DNA of 64,000 nucleotides, taken from NCBI GenBank assembly GCA_029817715.1, contig JARUPY010000465.1, positions 3,523,501-3,587,500 of the forward strand, given 5' to 3'. A program made the translations under genes and the position numbers. Below are positions 22,053 to 32,914 of this stretch, in pieces (position 1 is the stretch's first letter; the number at the start of each line of letters is the position of its first letter). The stretch is from Melastoma dodecandrum (lineage: Eukaryota; Streptophyta; Magnoliopsida; Myrtales; Melastomataceae). The notes below the pieces were generated by a model, which was not told the origin of the DNA, did not search any database, and saw only the letters and a list, made by a program, of their open reading frames with translations.

Positions 22053-24944
22053 ATGGGCAAGAGTGAATCAGAGATTGCTCGCTAGTTATGATTTAAGACA
22101 TATCACCAACACCTCCTGGGTAACCGGATATGATATAGGAGGGAGTCAGAGAAACTAAAAACCACTTCTTGTCTGGTAAACGATCTGAATGTCGTGATGT
22201 CCCTTCCCTACTACTTCTCTTTATTTTATTTTTCCCATATATATGTGGAGGGAGGGATTATCCTCTTCAAAGTCCCTACACCCACCCACACACACACAGA
22301 GACACATGAATTTAATAGCGGATAGAGGAGGGACAATCATGGGTACGGTGCATGCATCCATCCGATTGGCATCATGATACGGAAATCGGTACGGCAAGAA
22401 AAGAAGCCCAAATTGGCAGCTATATATGAGTTGTGTTTCTTCTTCTTTTTCTTTTTGCCTTTTCCTTCTTTCTAGATTTGATTCTCTCACACTGTCCTTG
22501 GAAAAAAAAAGACAAGGGAATTTATGATGGGTTCATGAACTCTAGTAGTAGTAGTAGTAGTAGTAGTTATTTTGTGCTTGTGGGTGTGTCTAAAATTATG
22601 GTGAAGGACAAAGGGAAATAAAATGATCGTAATTTAGAAAGACTGGTAATTCGTTTATTTTTACTAGTGTGTACGTAATACACCCCCTCCCTTTTTATTT
22701 GTATTTTTTTTTGTGGGTTTTAAGTAATTTTTCTGTATGGTAGTGGAAACCTGAAATATACTTTAAAATAAAACAGCTTAGAAATGCGGAATGGGGTGGT
22801 GCACCCCTCTTCTTTTCACGTGGGAAGTGAGAGTAGAACTAACCCTCCTCACCGTCATTTGTTGTCGTTGGTGTTTGACATTATCGTGTTCACATCTTTG
22901 GGTTTTGACTAGGTTAATTTCATACTTAAGAGAAAGAAAGGAAGTAAAAGACAAGTCCCCACGCACGCATTTCAAGCATTCCGAACTCGATATTCCCGAA
23001 AATCTTATTAGCAGTCCCTCGGGAACAAAATATGCGTCCCACTTGCATCGGATTTTTTGCTCCTTTTTTTTTTATTAGGGCGAGGGGTCGATTCGATGGA
23101 TGGATTACATAATAAAAACTGAGGAAATATTTTTGGTTTAAGTAAATTGGAATCTTACTGTCGGCCGGCCACCTGGCGGGTCATAAACTAAAACTAAAAA
23201 ATTCGTCCTCCCATGGGGGGGGGGGGAATCGGAGAATGCATGCCGCTGGCACCAAGATGATAAGGAGAGCGGGGGTGTGTACGAGCGGTAAATAAGAAGC
23301 GACAGGATAAATAAGCCATCCATTAAATGTCATACTAACAGGGATGGGTTGGATTCAAAGGAAAGGGACAGGAGTAAACGCCCACCAGCCCCACACACAG
23401 AGAAGACATCAACGTCAAAGAGATTCAGACATCAAAGAAAAATTTCTTATTGAGGACGACGCGTTTTCGGGAGGGAGTTAGGGAGTAGTAGTAGTAGCAG
23501 CGACTCTTACTCTTGTGGATATGTTTAGCGTGCTTGACAGATGAGAAACAGCTGTGAATTTTTTTTTTTCCTTCTTTCTTTCCCTTTTTCTTTTCCGCGT
23601 GTTTGCGCGCTTTTGCATGAGCATGGCCATCATCATCTCTCTGTTTTTTTTTTCTTAAATAAACTGATTAATTAATTTAATATATAACTCAAGTAAAAAT
23701 TTGAGGGATTACGTCTGATGGGTTTCCGATCACAGTCTCCATTCCCCTTTTTAATCCAACCAGTTGAGGGATGGAAGTGAATTCACCTGTGCCCTCCTGA
23801 CTGTTTTGCATGGAAAGTCAAAAGGATCGCTAGGGTTTTGTTTGCAAGGCTGCTGACAGACTCATTTCCTTGATATCCCCCCCAACCCGCCCTCCCTCCC
23901 TCTCCAGACACATGATCAGAATTCCTGAGGGTGTTAAGTAAGACCAGAAGAACCTCCTTTCTGTTTTTCTTTCTCTTCAATCTCCTTTCAGATCAGACAC
24001 TGTTATTGTCGTCCTCTTTTGACCTTGTCTAACCCCAATTTTACTTGTATTGTCACGATACTTAAGATCTGATAAATATCATATCATCACAGCTTTACGT
24101 TGAACAAGCAAGCACGTTTCAAAAGGGTCGGGATTGTCTACGAAATCGCGTGAACGCCCTGGTAAAATAAATGTACCGACGATGCTTCTTGATATTATTA
24201 TACAAGGACAAGAGCCCACCCCAGCATTTCAGGAATCAATTCAATTCATTCGAATTTCCCCCAACAAAATAAAACTTGAAGAGATGTTTCCATTGGTTCT
24301 TTCTCAGCTAGTGTAGCGACTCTCGGGCAACTCAAATTTCACAACCACGTTGCTCATACCCTATGCATATGATCAAGTAAAGTAAATACTTTCCCATGAG
24401 CTAATGATAATAACCCATGGTCAATAAAAAGACATGTTAACATGCCAGAGAGCACAGTTTGAAACTGGGGTGCCTTAACATTTGCCAACTAAGCAATAAG
24501 AAGTAGAAGAAGAAGAAGAAGAAGAAGAGATCTCTCTCCCCTTGACCCATTCAAAAAAACGAGAGGGAAATTCCCCATTAATTATAACCTTAAACTAACC
24601 ATCTCCATCACGTCTTCTCCCCGCCCCCCCTCCTACATATTTATTATTTAATACATTTAGCAAGTACTAAAAACCATTTTTTTATTTATATAAATGAAGG
24701 GAGGAAATTATCTGTCATGCATCCCAAACCCAAAGCATTCACACCCGAAAAAAGACCATAAAAATTTGAGATTTAACCCAAAAGGAAGCTGCCTTCTCCT
24801 TTCCCTCATCCCCAAACAACTTATGTATAAATAAATAATCAAAGATAGCTTCCCCACAACGACAACTTCCCCCCCCCCCCCCCCCCCCCAACACCCTCCC
24901 CCCCCCCCCCCCCTTTCCCAACTCAAAGCCTCTCAATCTTAGCA
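22053..24944. other. Intergenic, ERF upstream region
   Basis: No gene seen. It holds a (TAG)n microsatellite at about 22544-22567, a G10 run near 23218, a (GAA)n run near 24507-24528, a TATA-like tatgtataaataaata near 24821-24836 on the plus strand, and two C-rich runs at about 24870-24914 that end 30 bp before the ERF start codon and would lie in its 5' UTR. Confidence 0.55.
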
Positions 24945-25703
24945 ATGGTGAAACCGGAGCCCTCCTCCTCCACTTCCTCCTTCCACTCTGACCATTCACA
25001 TTCCCTGCCTTGGTCTTCGTCTTCGTCTTCGTCCTCGTCTGCCGTCACCACCCGGAAGAAGAAGTATAAGGGCGTCAGGATGAGGAGCTGGGGCTCATGG
25101 GTTTCCGAGATACGCGCCCCTAAACAGAAGACAAGGATATGGCTGGGTTCTTACTCCACCCCTGAGGCGGCCGCCCGGGCCTATGACGCCGCCCTCCTCT
25201 GTATCAAGGGCTCCTCCGCCACCTTAAACTTCCCCCTTACTTCCGCCCTCCGCAACCGTTTCCTCCTTGATAACGGCTGTGGTGAGGACCGCCCCGCCAT
25301 GTCCCCAAAGTCCATCCAGAGGGTCGCTGCTGCCGCCGCTGCAGAAATCGGGGGCTTCCCGAATGACGCGCATCCCGTGTCGTCCCCGTCCTTGTCGTCG
25401 TCGCCTTCTGATCAGCACGACGAACATGATGCTCCGGCCTTAGTCTCGGCCTCGCCGATGCAGCACATTTGGGGTTACCCCTCTATGGAAAATCACCACG
25501 AGACGATGACCGGCCTCGAGATGGATCCGTGGAGCAACTTCGACGTGTGGGGGCAGTCCCCGAAGTTCGCCGGTCATCACCACGGACAGGAGGCGTACAA
25601 CGGCGGGGTGTTCGGCTGCTACGACAACCAGTACGTGCAGCAGCAAACTTGGTACGATGATTACATGGAAGATGGAGATATTCGGCTGTGGAGCTTCTGC
25701 TGA
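24945..25703 (+). CDS. AP2/ERF transcription factor, ERF014/DREB A-5-like
   Basis: A single-exon, 252-residue nuclear DNA-binding protein. The N-terminus is Ser-rich. A basic patch RKKK leads into the AP2 domain at residues 41-98: [19 protein letters not shown], then [19 protein letters not shown] and [11 protein letters not shown]. Val at the DREB-type position (SWVSEIR) and the post-domain motif [14 protein letters not shown] place it in group II (ERF014-ERF020 from memory; At1g44830 is ERF014). The C-terminus is acidic and aromatic ([16 protein letters not shown]), plausibly an activation region. Start ATG 24945 follows tcttagca. It should bind GCC- or DRE-like promoter elements; target genes cannot be inferred here. 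GC content is higher than the flanks, usual for intronless plant regulators. Confidence 0.95.
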   Translation: MVKPEPSSSTSSFHSDHSHSLPWSSSSSSSSSAVTTRKKKYKGVRMRSWGSWVSEIRAPKQKTRIWLGSYSTPEAAARAYDAALLCIKGSSATLNFPLTSALRNRFLLDNGCGEDRPAMSPKSIQRVAAAAAAEIGGFPNDAHPVSSPSLSSSPSDQHDEHDAPALVSASPMQHIWGYPSMENHHETMTGLEMDPWSNFDVWGQSPKFAGHHHGQEAYNGGVFGCYDNQYVQQQTWYDDYMEDGDIRLWSFC

Positions 25704-26793
25704 TTCATCGTATTACTTTTTGGAAACATGATCCGGACGGCGCTGCCGAGTAAACAAATCAACAATTATTAATTTTGTACTAAATTATAATTTCGTGATT
25801 ATTTTTGTCCAGATGCCAACTGAAATCGCGTCTTATATTGTTTTTTTTACCTTGAAAGTGATAAAAAAAAAAGCCACATGGGGGGGGGGGGAGTTTTTAT
25901 GAACCCTTTCATATGAACCCTTTGTATTATTATTATTATTATAAATCATCAATATTGTTATTTGTTTGTTATTGGAAGTCGTGACACACTAACATGTAGT
26001 TGTCGAAGAGTATAAATTAAAGAGATAAAAGACTAATCATGTGATGCAATTAATGTCCTAAAGGGAAAAAAAAAGATGATAAGCAGTATTTCCTGATTGT
26101 TCCAACGAGTCCTTCATTTGAAGGTGGGGTTAGTCGTATAAATATATTTCATGGGTCGGTCCATCCTGAACCCTGACATGGAACAAAATTCACAACGTGA
26201 GACCCCCCAAGAGATGATGATGATGATGATGATGTGCAGGCCCATGAATAAAGTCCCTCGTATCTGATGGATTCCAACGACTTGGTATTAGTTGCGAGGA
26301 TTGGGCTTCGGCCTAATTTTGTGAAATTATTTCGTAACGTGAGATGTTTCCGATACTATCTTTAAACCTAAGAACTTGTAACCTAATTGCATTTAAAAAA
26401 AAAAAATTTCTTAGGTAGGCCGTTCCCTGAATTAGGGGGACATTCTGATGGAAAATCAGGCTTCAAAGCAGTTATGAGAAATAACATCTGATGTGTCAAT
26501 GCCAGAGATCCTAGAGTTGATCGTGGAAGACAAAAATTATATCTTCAAATGATGATGGGGAAACTGCATACGCAAGTTAGATGCCCCTCTTGTTTCTTGA
26601 CGAATGAATTCATACGAATCTTTTCTTCTCTGAAAACAGATAGCATACAATTGAAGGATCTTTCTTCTTGTGTTTCCATCGTGTATGGATCAATAATCCA
26701 AGTCATGGACCAAATTTGTAAGCCAATCTTCTAACGAGGAAAAGACAAGCTGACAGGGACGACGTGTGCGAGGCTAATTTGATTGCCTTGCAT
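25704..26793. other. Intergenic, no gene seen
   Basis: ERF 3' flank. Features are a G12 run at about 25879-25890, an (ATT)n stretch near 25926, and a (GAT)n run at about 26215-26234. No ORF has family features. Confidence 0.55.
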
Positions 26794-27257
26794 ATTTTTT
26801 AGTACGTTTTTACTAATAATTGTTAGTAATATGGTTAATAATTTAGTAAATAGTGTCGGACTTAGTAAAATTAAAGAAAAATGCAGAGTAAATTTTATTA
26901 TACAATTTACTAAAAGATTTAGTAAATTACAATAGCGGTACGATTTATTAAAAAATTTAGTAAATTATAACATTGCACTAAAAAATATTAGTAATTTATA
27001 ATTCTGTATTATACGATTTATTGTAACAATTTAATAAAATTTTAGTAATTTATATCGACAGTAAAAGTTTAGTACAATGCCTAATGGGCTTAGTAAAACT
27101 AAAGAGAAAGGCATAATAATGAGTTTAGTAAATTTTACTATACGATTTTTTTAAAAATAATATTGTACCTAAAAAAATATTACTGTGACAATTTACTATT
27201 TAGTAAATTACTAACCGCATTACTAACGGATATTAGTAAAAAGATACTAAAAAAAAT
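26794..27257. mobile_element. Non-autonomous TIR element (MITE-like)
   Basis: The two ends are inverted copies over about 60 bp. The left end reads TTTTTTAGTACGTTTTTACT then AATAATTGTTAGTAATATGG. The complement of the right end reads TTTTTTTAGTATCTTTTTACT (from 27257 back) then AATATCCGTTAGTAATGCGG. The interior is AT-rich, with dozens of TTAGTAA-type words. A possible CAT flank duplication is too short to assign a superfamily. No transposase is present. Confidence 0.75.
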
Positions 27258-28783
27258 CATTGTTTAGTAAAAAGATATTGAAAAATGAGAAAATTTTGTA
27301 AAATATAAGGCGATTGGCTTGCAATTCAAAATAGCCTTTACCCGGTACGACGTTGGTTTTCTTTAGATTCTCCCACTCCCTCTCCCCACCGGAAGACTCA
27401 TATTCTATTGCGGAGATAAGATGAAGTAACGAAAAGCAACGGAAGATGGGCATATGAAATTAACAACTTGGGTTAATTCAACATTATCAGCCCACCGTCC
27501 GTGATGGGGAAACTCCTCTCACCAGATGACGAGGATTTTTGTCGTGCCCCCGACAGATGCTCATCATAACGTTTTAAATCTAGTGTGCTACTCGGCTGTC
27601 AAAAGATGATGATGACCTGCGCATGTGGTTTTGCCAAACAAAAATATCCATTAAGAAGAAGAAGAAGAAGAGGAGGACAAAATATATTGGGCAACTTGCA
27701 ACTGATCCATCGCCCGCGCATACACTCTCTGCTTGTCCGTCTCGCGATGAACGTCGAAACAAGAGGTGCCGTAATCCAACGTGCATCCCTATTTTTGTTT
27801 ATAGAGAAAAATGAAAACGACAACCACTCGCCGGGTCTTATTTCAATGAGTGGGCGGGGTTCAGTTCAATTTGGATTCGTCCAGATTTCACTTCATAATT
27901 TATCATTTGGCCATGGTGTGTTTTAGCGTTTGGACACGTGGATGACAAGTACCTCTCATTAATTGACAAGGAGACGAGCCGAAGAAAAAAATCGCAAATG
28001 TTTCGTGATTCATGTAATTCTTTTCGGCTTTTATAAAATAAAGATAACTTGTCAATTTTATTTATTTAAAATTTTAATACCACTAATAAAATAATTTAAT
28101 AATCTTATTTGATGGGGCGACTACAGCGTTAGCGTGTACTTCAGAAGGACCAGTCTGATGGGGCCGAAGCTTCGTAGTGGCTACCCCCCGCCCCTCCATA
28201 AGTCTCTTCTTGTAGCAGTCTTGGCAGCAGATAGTGCGAGAAAGACCGCATCAGAAAGAATTGACGGGGACACAATCCCCAGCACCTAACGTCACCTCTC
28301 CCATCTTCTTTATTGGCCTTGACAGGGAATGATTGTCCATTTTTACTACACTCACTCCATTTTCCCGCCGCCTTGATATTTTATCAGTGTTATCGTAAAT
28401 TTTGGAAAGAAGAAGAAAAAAAGAATAAGATTCTTCTTTACATATTTTGAGAAGACCGTACATGCTAGTGATTGGTGAAGTAGTAGTATCCCTAACCCTA
28501 AGGTTACAATAGATTTACGGTTTTCACGTGAAACAAACGTGATGGTGGGAGAAGTCAAGGCGTGGAGATGAGAAATAAATTCCGGACTTTCGATCTAACT
28601 CCGAGCCCGTCTGCCTGTCCCTCTCGTGCCAAAGCCAGCAGGGTCATTAAGCTGCTGCCAATTGCAGAAATATACATACAAAATACAGGTTAACCAAAAA
28701 AAAAAACACAAATATTATTATTCCTATGAGATGATTCTCGCACTATTTTAATGAAAGTGTCAGGGAAACTCGTTTTAATATAA
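27258..28783. other. Intergenic, no gene seen
   Basis: Mixed AT-rich sequence with a (GAA)n run near 27655-27670 in a low-complexity frame. A plus-strand TATA-like taatataaatg ends 7 bp before the transporter ATG at 28784, which is too close to serve as its TATA box. No family signature was found. Confidence 0.5.
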
Positions 28784-30430
28784 ATGAGAGCGGTCGGTCA
28801 GCACATGCATATCTCCACCCCTGGACTAGAAGAAGACATCGATATGGCAGCAGAAGGTGCTCCCCTCCTTCCTCCAGCCATGACCCCTTACTGCGGCACC
28901 GGCACCATCTCGGAGCCGGAGTCTCATGAAACTGACAAGATCCATCTCCCTTCTCTCAACTCCTTGATAGAATGTTCCCTGAAGAGCTTCGGTTGGCATC
29001 AGTTCTTGCAAGCCCTCCTCGTGTCCATCGCTTGGTTCTTCGACGCGCAGCAGACCTTCATCACCATATTCACCGACTTCAACCCCTCATGGCACTGCAC
29101 CAACCCCATCGACCCGTCGTGCACTTCCGCCTTCGATTTATGCCGGCTCCCAGGGAACACCTCGTGGGCTTACGATCTCCCCAAGGGCTCGTCGACCGTG
29201 TCGGATTGGGGACTCGAGTGCACCAACTCTCTCGTCAAAGGCCTCCCGGCTTCTTCCTTCTTCATTGGGTGCTTGCTGGGGGGTCTGATCCTCGCCACGC
29301 TGGCCGACTCCTCCCTTGGCCGCAAGAACTTGCTCTTACTCTCGGGCCTGATCATGTCCCTCTCCTCGTTGCTCACTGCTTTGTCTACAGATGTGTGGAT
29401 GTACTCCGCCTTGCGCTTCTTTTCCGGTTTTGGTCGCGGGACCATTGGGACGTGCTCGATCGTGCTCTCATCCGAGCTCTTTGGAAAGGAGTGGCGCAGC
29501 CGGGTCGGGATGGCTGGGTTCCTGAGCTTTACCCTGGGGTTCTTATCTTTGCCCGGAATGGCATACCTGAATCAGGGATCCAGCTGGAGGAACCTTTACA
29601 TTTGGACTTCTGTTCCGACGGTGTTTTACTGTGTGCTTGCTCACTTATTCATTCGCGAGTCGCCAAGATGGCTCTTCCTGAAAGGACGCAAGGAAGAAGC
29701 GCTGGCGACTCTGAAGAGCCTCACATCGTCTCGTGACTGCAGCTACAGTTTGTCAGAGAACTTGCTCTATGCCGTGCAAGTCGACGATGAGCAATGTGCC
29801 GGTAATCTCTTCTACGCAGTTAAGTTATTGCTGGAGAACAAATGGGCTATTCGGAGGCTCTGCGTGGTGATGACGGTCGGTTTCGGGACCGGGATGGTTT
29901 ATTATGGCATGCCATTGGGACTGGATAACCTGTCATTCAACCTGTACACGAGTGTCACGCTGAACGCGCTTGCAGAGCTCCCCTCCACCCTGTCCATTTT
30001 CTTCTTAATTGCTAGGTTCAACCGCAGGAGCTCCCTTCTCGCCTTCACCGCCCTCAGTGGCTGCTGCAGTGTGCTCTGCATCCTAAAGGGTCGGATCTGG
30101 GGGCGGCTGCAGATTGGGTTTGAGCTTATCTCGTTCTTCAGCGGGTGCACGGCACTCGACATCCTCCTTATATACACCCTTGAGCTATTCCCGACCTGCG
30201 TGAGGAACTCGGCGATGTCGATGGTGAGGCAGGCGGTTGTGTTCGGAGGGGCATTCAGCCCCATGCTGGTGGCAGCGGGAGGGGCGGTGTCATTTGGGGT
30301 TTTCGGGTTTGTGATCTGGGTGTGCGGGATGTTCGTGGTGATGTTGCCGGAGACGAAGGACGGCAGGCTTTGTGATACGATGGATGAGGAAGAGCAGAAG
30401 GAGAGGAACAAAACGAACATCGTCCTGTAA
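28784..30430 (+). CDS. Organic cation/carnitine transporter (OCT family, MFS)
   Basis: A single-exon, 548-residue membrane transporter, probably at the plasma membrane or tonoplast, moving organic cations such as carnitine or polyamines. Order: a soluble N-terminus (residues 1-60); the plant OCT hallmark FLQALLVSIAWFFDAQQTF with the first membrane span; an extracellular Cys-bearing loop (HCTNPIDPSCTSAFDLC); the MFS loop LADSSLGRKNLLLLSG; and the sugar/OCT motif RESPRWLFLKGRKEEAL in the central cytosolic loop. Six further hydrophobic spans follow, with ELFPTCVRNSAMSM near the end and a LPETKDGRL exit motif. Twelve spans are expected. Length and motifs match Arabidopsis OCT2/OCT3-type proteins. 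The first ATG is used, but a start at residue 21 (MAAEG) is also possible. An overlapping 254-codon frame at 28972 is a shadow. Confidence 0.92.
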   Translation: MRAVGQHMHISTPGLEEDIDMAAEGAPLLPPAMTPYCGTGTISEPESHETDKIHLPSLNSLIECSLKSFGWHQFLQALLVSIAWFFDAQQTFITIFTDFNPSWHCTNPIDPSCTSAFDLCRLPGNTSWAYDLPKGSSTVSDWGLECTNSLVKGLPASSFFIGCLLGGLILATLADSSLGRKNLLLLSGLIMSLSSLLTALSTDVWMYSALRFFSGFGRGTIGTCSIVLSSELFGKEWRSRVGMAGFLSFTLGFLSLPGMAYLNQGSSWRNLYIWTSVPTVFYCVLAHLFIRESPRWLFLKGRKEEALATLKSLTSSRDCSYSLSENLLYAVQVDDEQCAGNLFYAVKLLLENKWAIRRLCVVMTVGFGTGMVYYGMPLGLDNLSFNLYTSVTLNALAELPSTLSIFFLIARFNRRSSLLAFTALSGCCSVLCILKGRIWGRLQIGFELISFFSGCTALDILLIYTLELFPTCVRNSAMSMVRQAVVFGGAFSPMLVAAGGAVSFGVFGFVIWVCGMFVVMLPETKDGRLCDTMDEEEQKERNKTNIVL

Positions 30431-32914
30431 TACTAACGTCCGTCCGCCAGCGACGGCGTTTAATGTAATTCTAAGCCATCATTAAAAACACGATGTACGG
30501 TGTGCCTTATCGAAATCGGGCCCACAATAATAAATCACTTTGGGCCATCGCTCGGGCTTAAAATTGGGTCCAGGCCCTCCCTGGAACACATTATGGCCCA
30601 CACTATTGGGCTTCAATGTCTTAGCCTAGTTTCAGGCCCGCACAAGACAAGCTCGGATTTTTCTTTTTTTTTTATCATTAAAGCAGGAAGCAACCCAAAA
30701 CTTTTTAAACGAGAAGATAACTAAGACGTTGGGTTGATCTTACCGTGCTATTATTACCTCACATAATGTCATGATTGCTCAGTTTGCGAGAGCTTTAAGT
30801 AGGTCATGACTTTTCAAGTCATATTTTAATTGTTACCATTGAACAACGGATGCGAGTTTATTCTCGGTATAGAATGGTTGTGTTGTTCACTCGAGGTAGT
30901 TAAATGGAATATTCTACAACGAAACACGGAGTTTGACTAGAAAGGCCAAACCACAAAGTGAGGTTATTCGTATTACAGACAATGACAAAAATAATGAAGG
31001 TAGGAGGACCACGTTGGCTTAAGGATCTTCCATAAGGTCTGGATGTCGGGCATGCTACGAAGGAAGATCCCAGCAAGAAAGAATGGGAGGCCGAAGTTTA
31101 TGACATGTGGACAATGATGAATTATTTAGGCCTTACAAAAAAATGTTTGTGACAGAAGTACCATGAGCTAGGCCCTTGTGCACTTATCCCACATTGAGTC
31201 TCCCAGCTCAAATTATAAAGGAGCTCTCTTCCCCTTTCCAATGTCTTAATTTCTTCTTGTACCTCTCTACCTTAAACCCTCGAGGGAAATCTCAATTAGA
31301 ACAGGTGGAGGCACGAGATGTGTCGAAGGACAATAAATCCCGATGACGCGTCGAATCCTCGTAGGTTGTTAATAGGGTATTGGGTCAGGTGGATTTCGTT
31401 GTGTGCTTGTTATTTCAGTGGATCGTGTTGGTCGTTAGACGTGAACTTGCCATTACTGCCTTAAAGGTTAATTTTGTCTCGACTTGTTTTTCCTATATCA
31501 AGCAGCATTCTTGGTACCCGAGTCAATAACACAGGTATACTTGTATTTATATATAATATAAAAGGGTATATACTATAAGGTGTTGCCACAGAAAAATAGT
31601 CCATCCTATGTACGGGAGACGGTGTAATGTAAACTATTCATATGCAAATATTGGTTTGGTGGCGATTCCTTTTCTTTTATGGGGTAGATGACAAGAGACT
31701 TCTCCCAAGAACGAACACATTGATTTGTGGGGGGATGGGGTTGTCCTCAAAATAAACGACAACAAAAGAAAATGTTTAGGTTAGAACTGAAGGGAAGGTG
31801 GGGGGGTTCTTGCATTCTTTAATTGTCAAGTTGGTTGTCCCCCGAAACCACCGCACCTTTATTTTAAACCCTCCAAATGAAAGAAGAAGGAAAAGATTCC
31901 GAAGCCCTTTGGTGGCCTGGCCTGGCCTGGCTTGGCTAGGGCTTACATTATTAATAAATCAAAGCATTTGGTAATGCCAACTAAGTAATAATTTGTTCCC
32001 TGTTTTTTTTTTGCAATAATTTCTTTTGAAGTTTGGCATTTAAGGAAAAATGTTGAATGGGTTTTATTGCATGTTTACATGTCATGGCTGACAACAACAA
32101 CAGGTGCTAATATGTATGGATCTATCTAAAGTGAATAGATAAATGTACGAGACAAAACCGACCAAAATTTGTTTCTCGATTAGATACAAAATATATTAAG
32201 GGTGAAACGATACGTGAAATTTCAAAATATACCTACAAGTATTTTACAAAATAAAAAAGAGATCGTTGCTCTTTATCTTTAACTCTTCTTACGCTTCTAT
32301 TATTACAATATTGTTCCCATCCTTCTCCCCCATGAGACAATAGAAATCAGGGTCTAAAGTTTACCTTGGCCATTTTACCTTCTATATGTATGTACATATC
32401 ACCAGGGGAGAACCTTCCGGGGGGATCTTTCAAATGCCATTGGTTTATTCCCCCCATTAAATAATGATAATAATAGCAATGGGGGGAGGGTCTCAGTCTC
32501 ACATGGATTTAGTTGGGAGACGGTTTTTATCAATTACTATTTTGCTGTTTTAATTATTATTGTTGTTGTTACATGACTCAATAAAATATGGCTGCCACCA
32601 ATCAGCAGACAGCACCAGTTCAGCAGACAGCACCAGTTCAGACTCAATAAAATATGGCTGTTACATAAAATAATAATTTTTCCTAAAGGTTTGTTAATGA
32701 CAATTAGTGAAATATGAATCTGGCAAAAAAAGCTGTAATTTTCAAAGTAATTGATTTGGGATTCCAAAAACATCATCGGCCAAGGTGTCATGGTGATTGG
32801 GATCTGCAGTTATGGCTTCGATGCGGATTATTATGTGACTAATAAGAAGGCATGATCAAACTCATCCACTGCACGATTAATTATTATGTGATTAATAAGA
32901 CGATTGTGAGTCGT
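30431..32914. other. Intergenic, possible degenerate LTR-like segment
   Basis: No gene seen. At about 31180-31240 the words tcccacattgagtc and aattataaaggagctc resemble the start and TATA region common in plant LTR/TRIM repeats, but no paired copy lies in the window. A short duplication (cagcaccagttcag and ataaaatatggctg, twice each) lies at 32580-32660. Otherwise AT-rich. Confidence 0.4.

Noticed and set aside
28972..29736. 254-codon plus-strand frame overlapping the OCT transporter
   Set aside because: It is out of frame with the clear transporter, rich in Arg/His/Pro and has no family motifs; a GC-driven shadow.
31180..31240. Possible TRIM/solo LTR start (tcccacattg)
   Set aside because: No second LTR, target duplication or internal domain found, so noted only as weak similarity.
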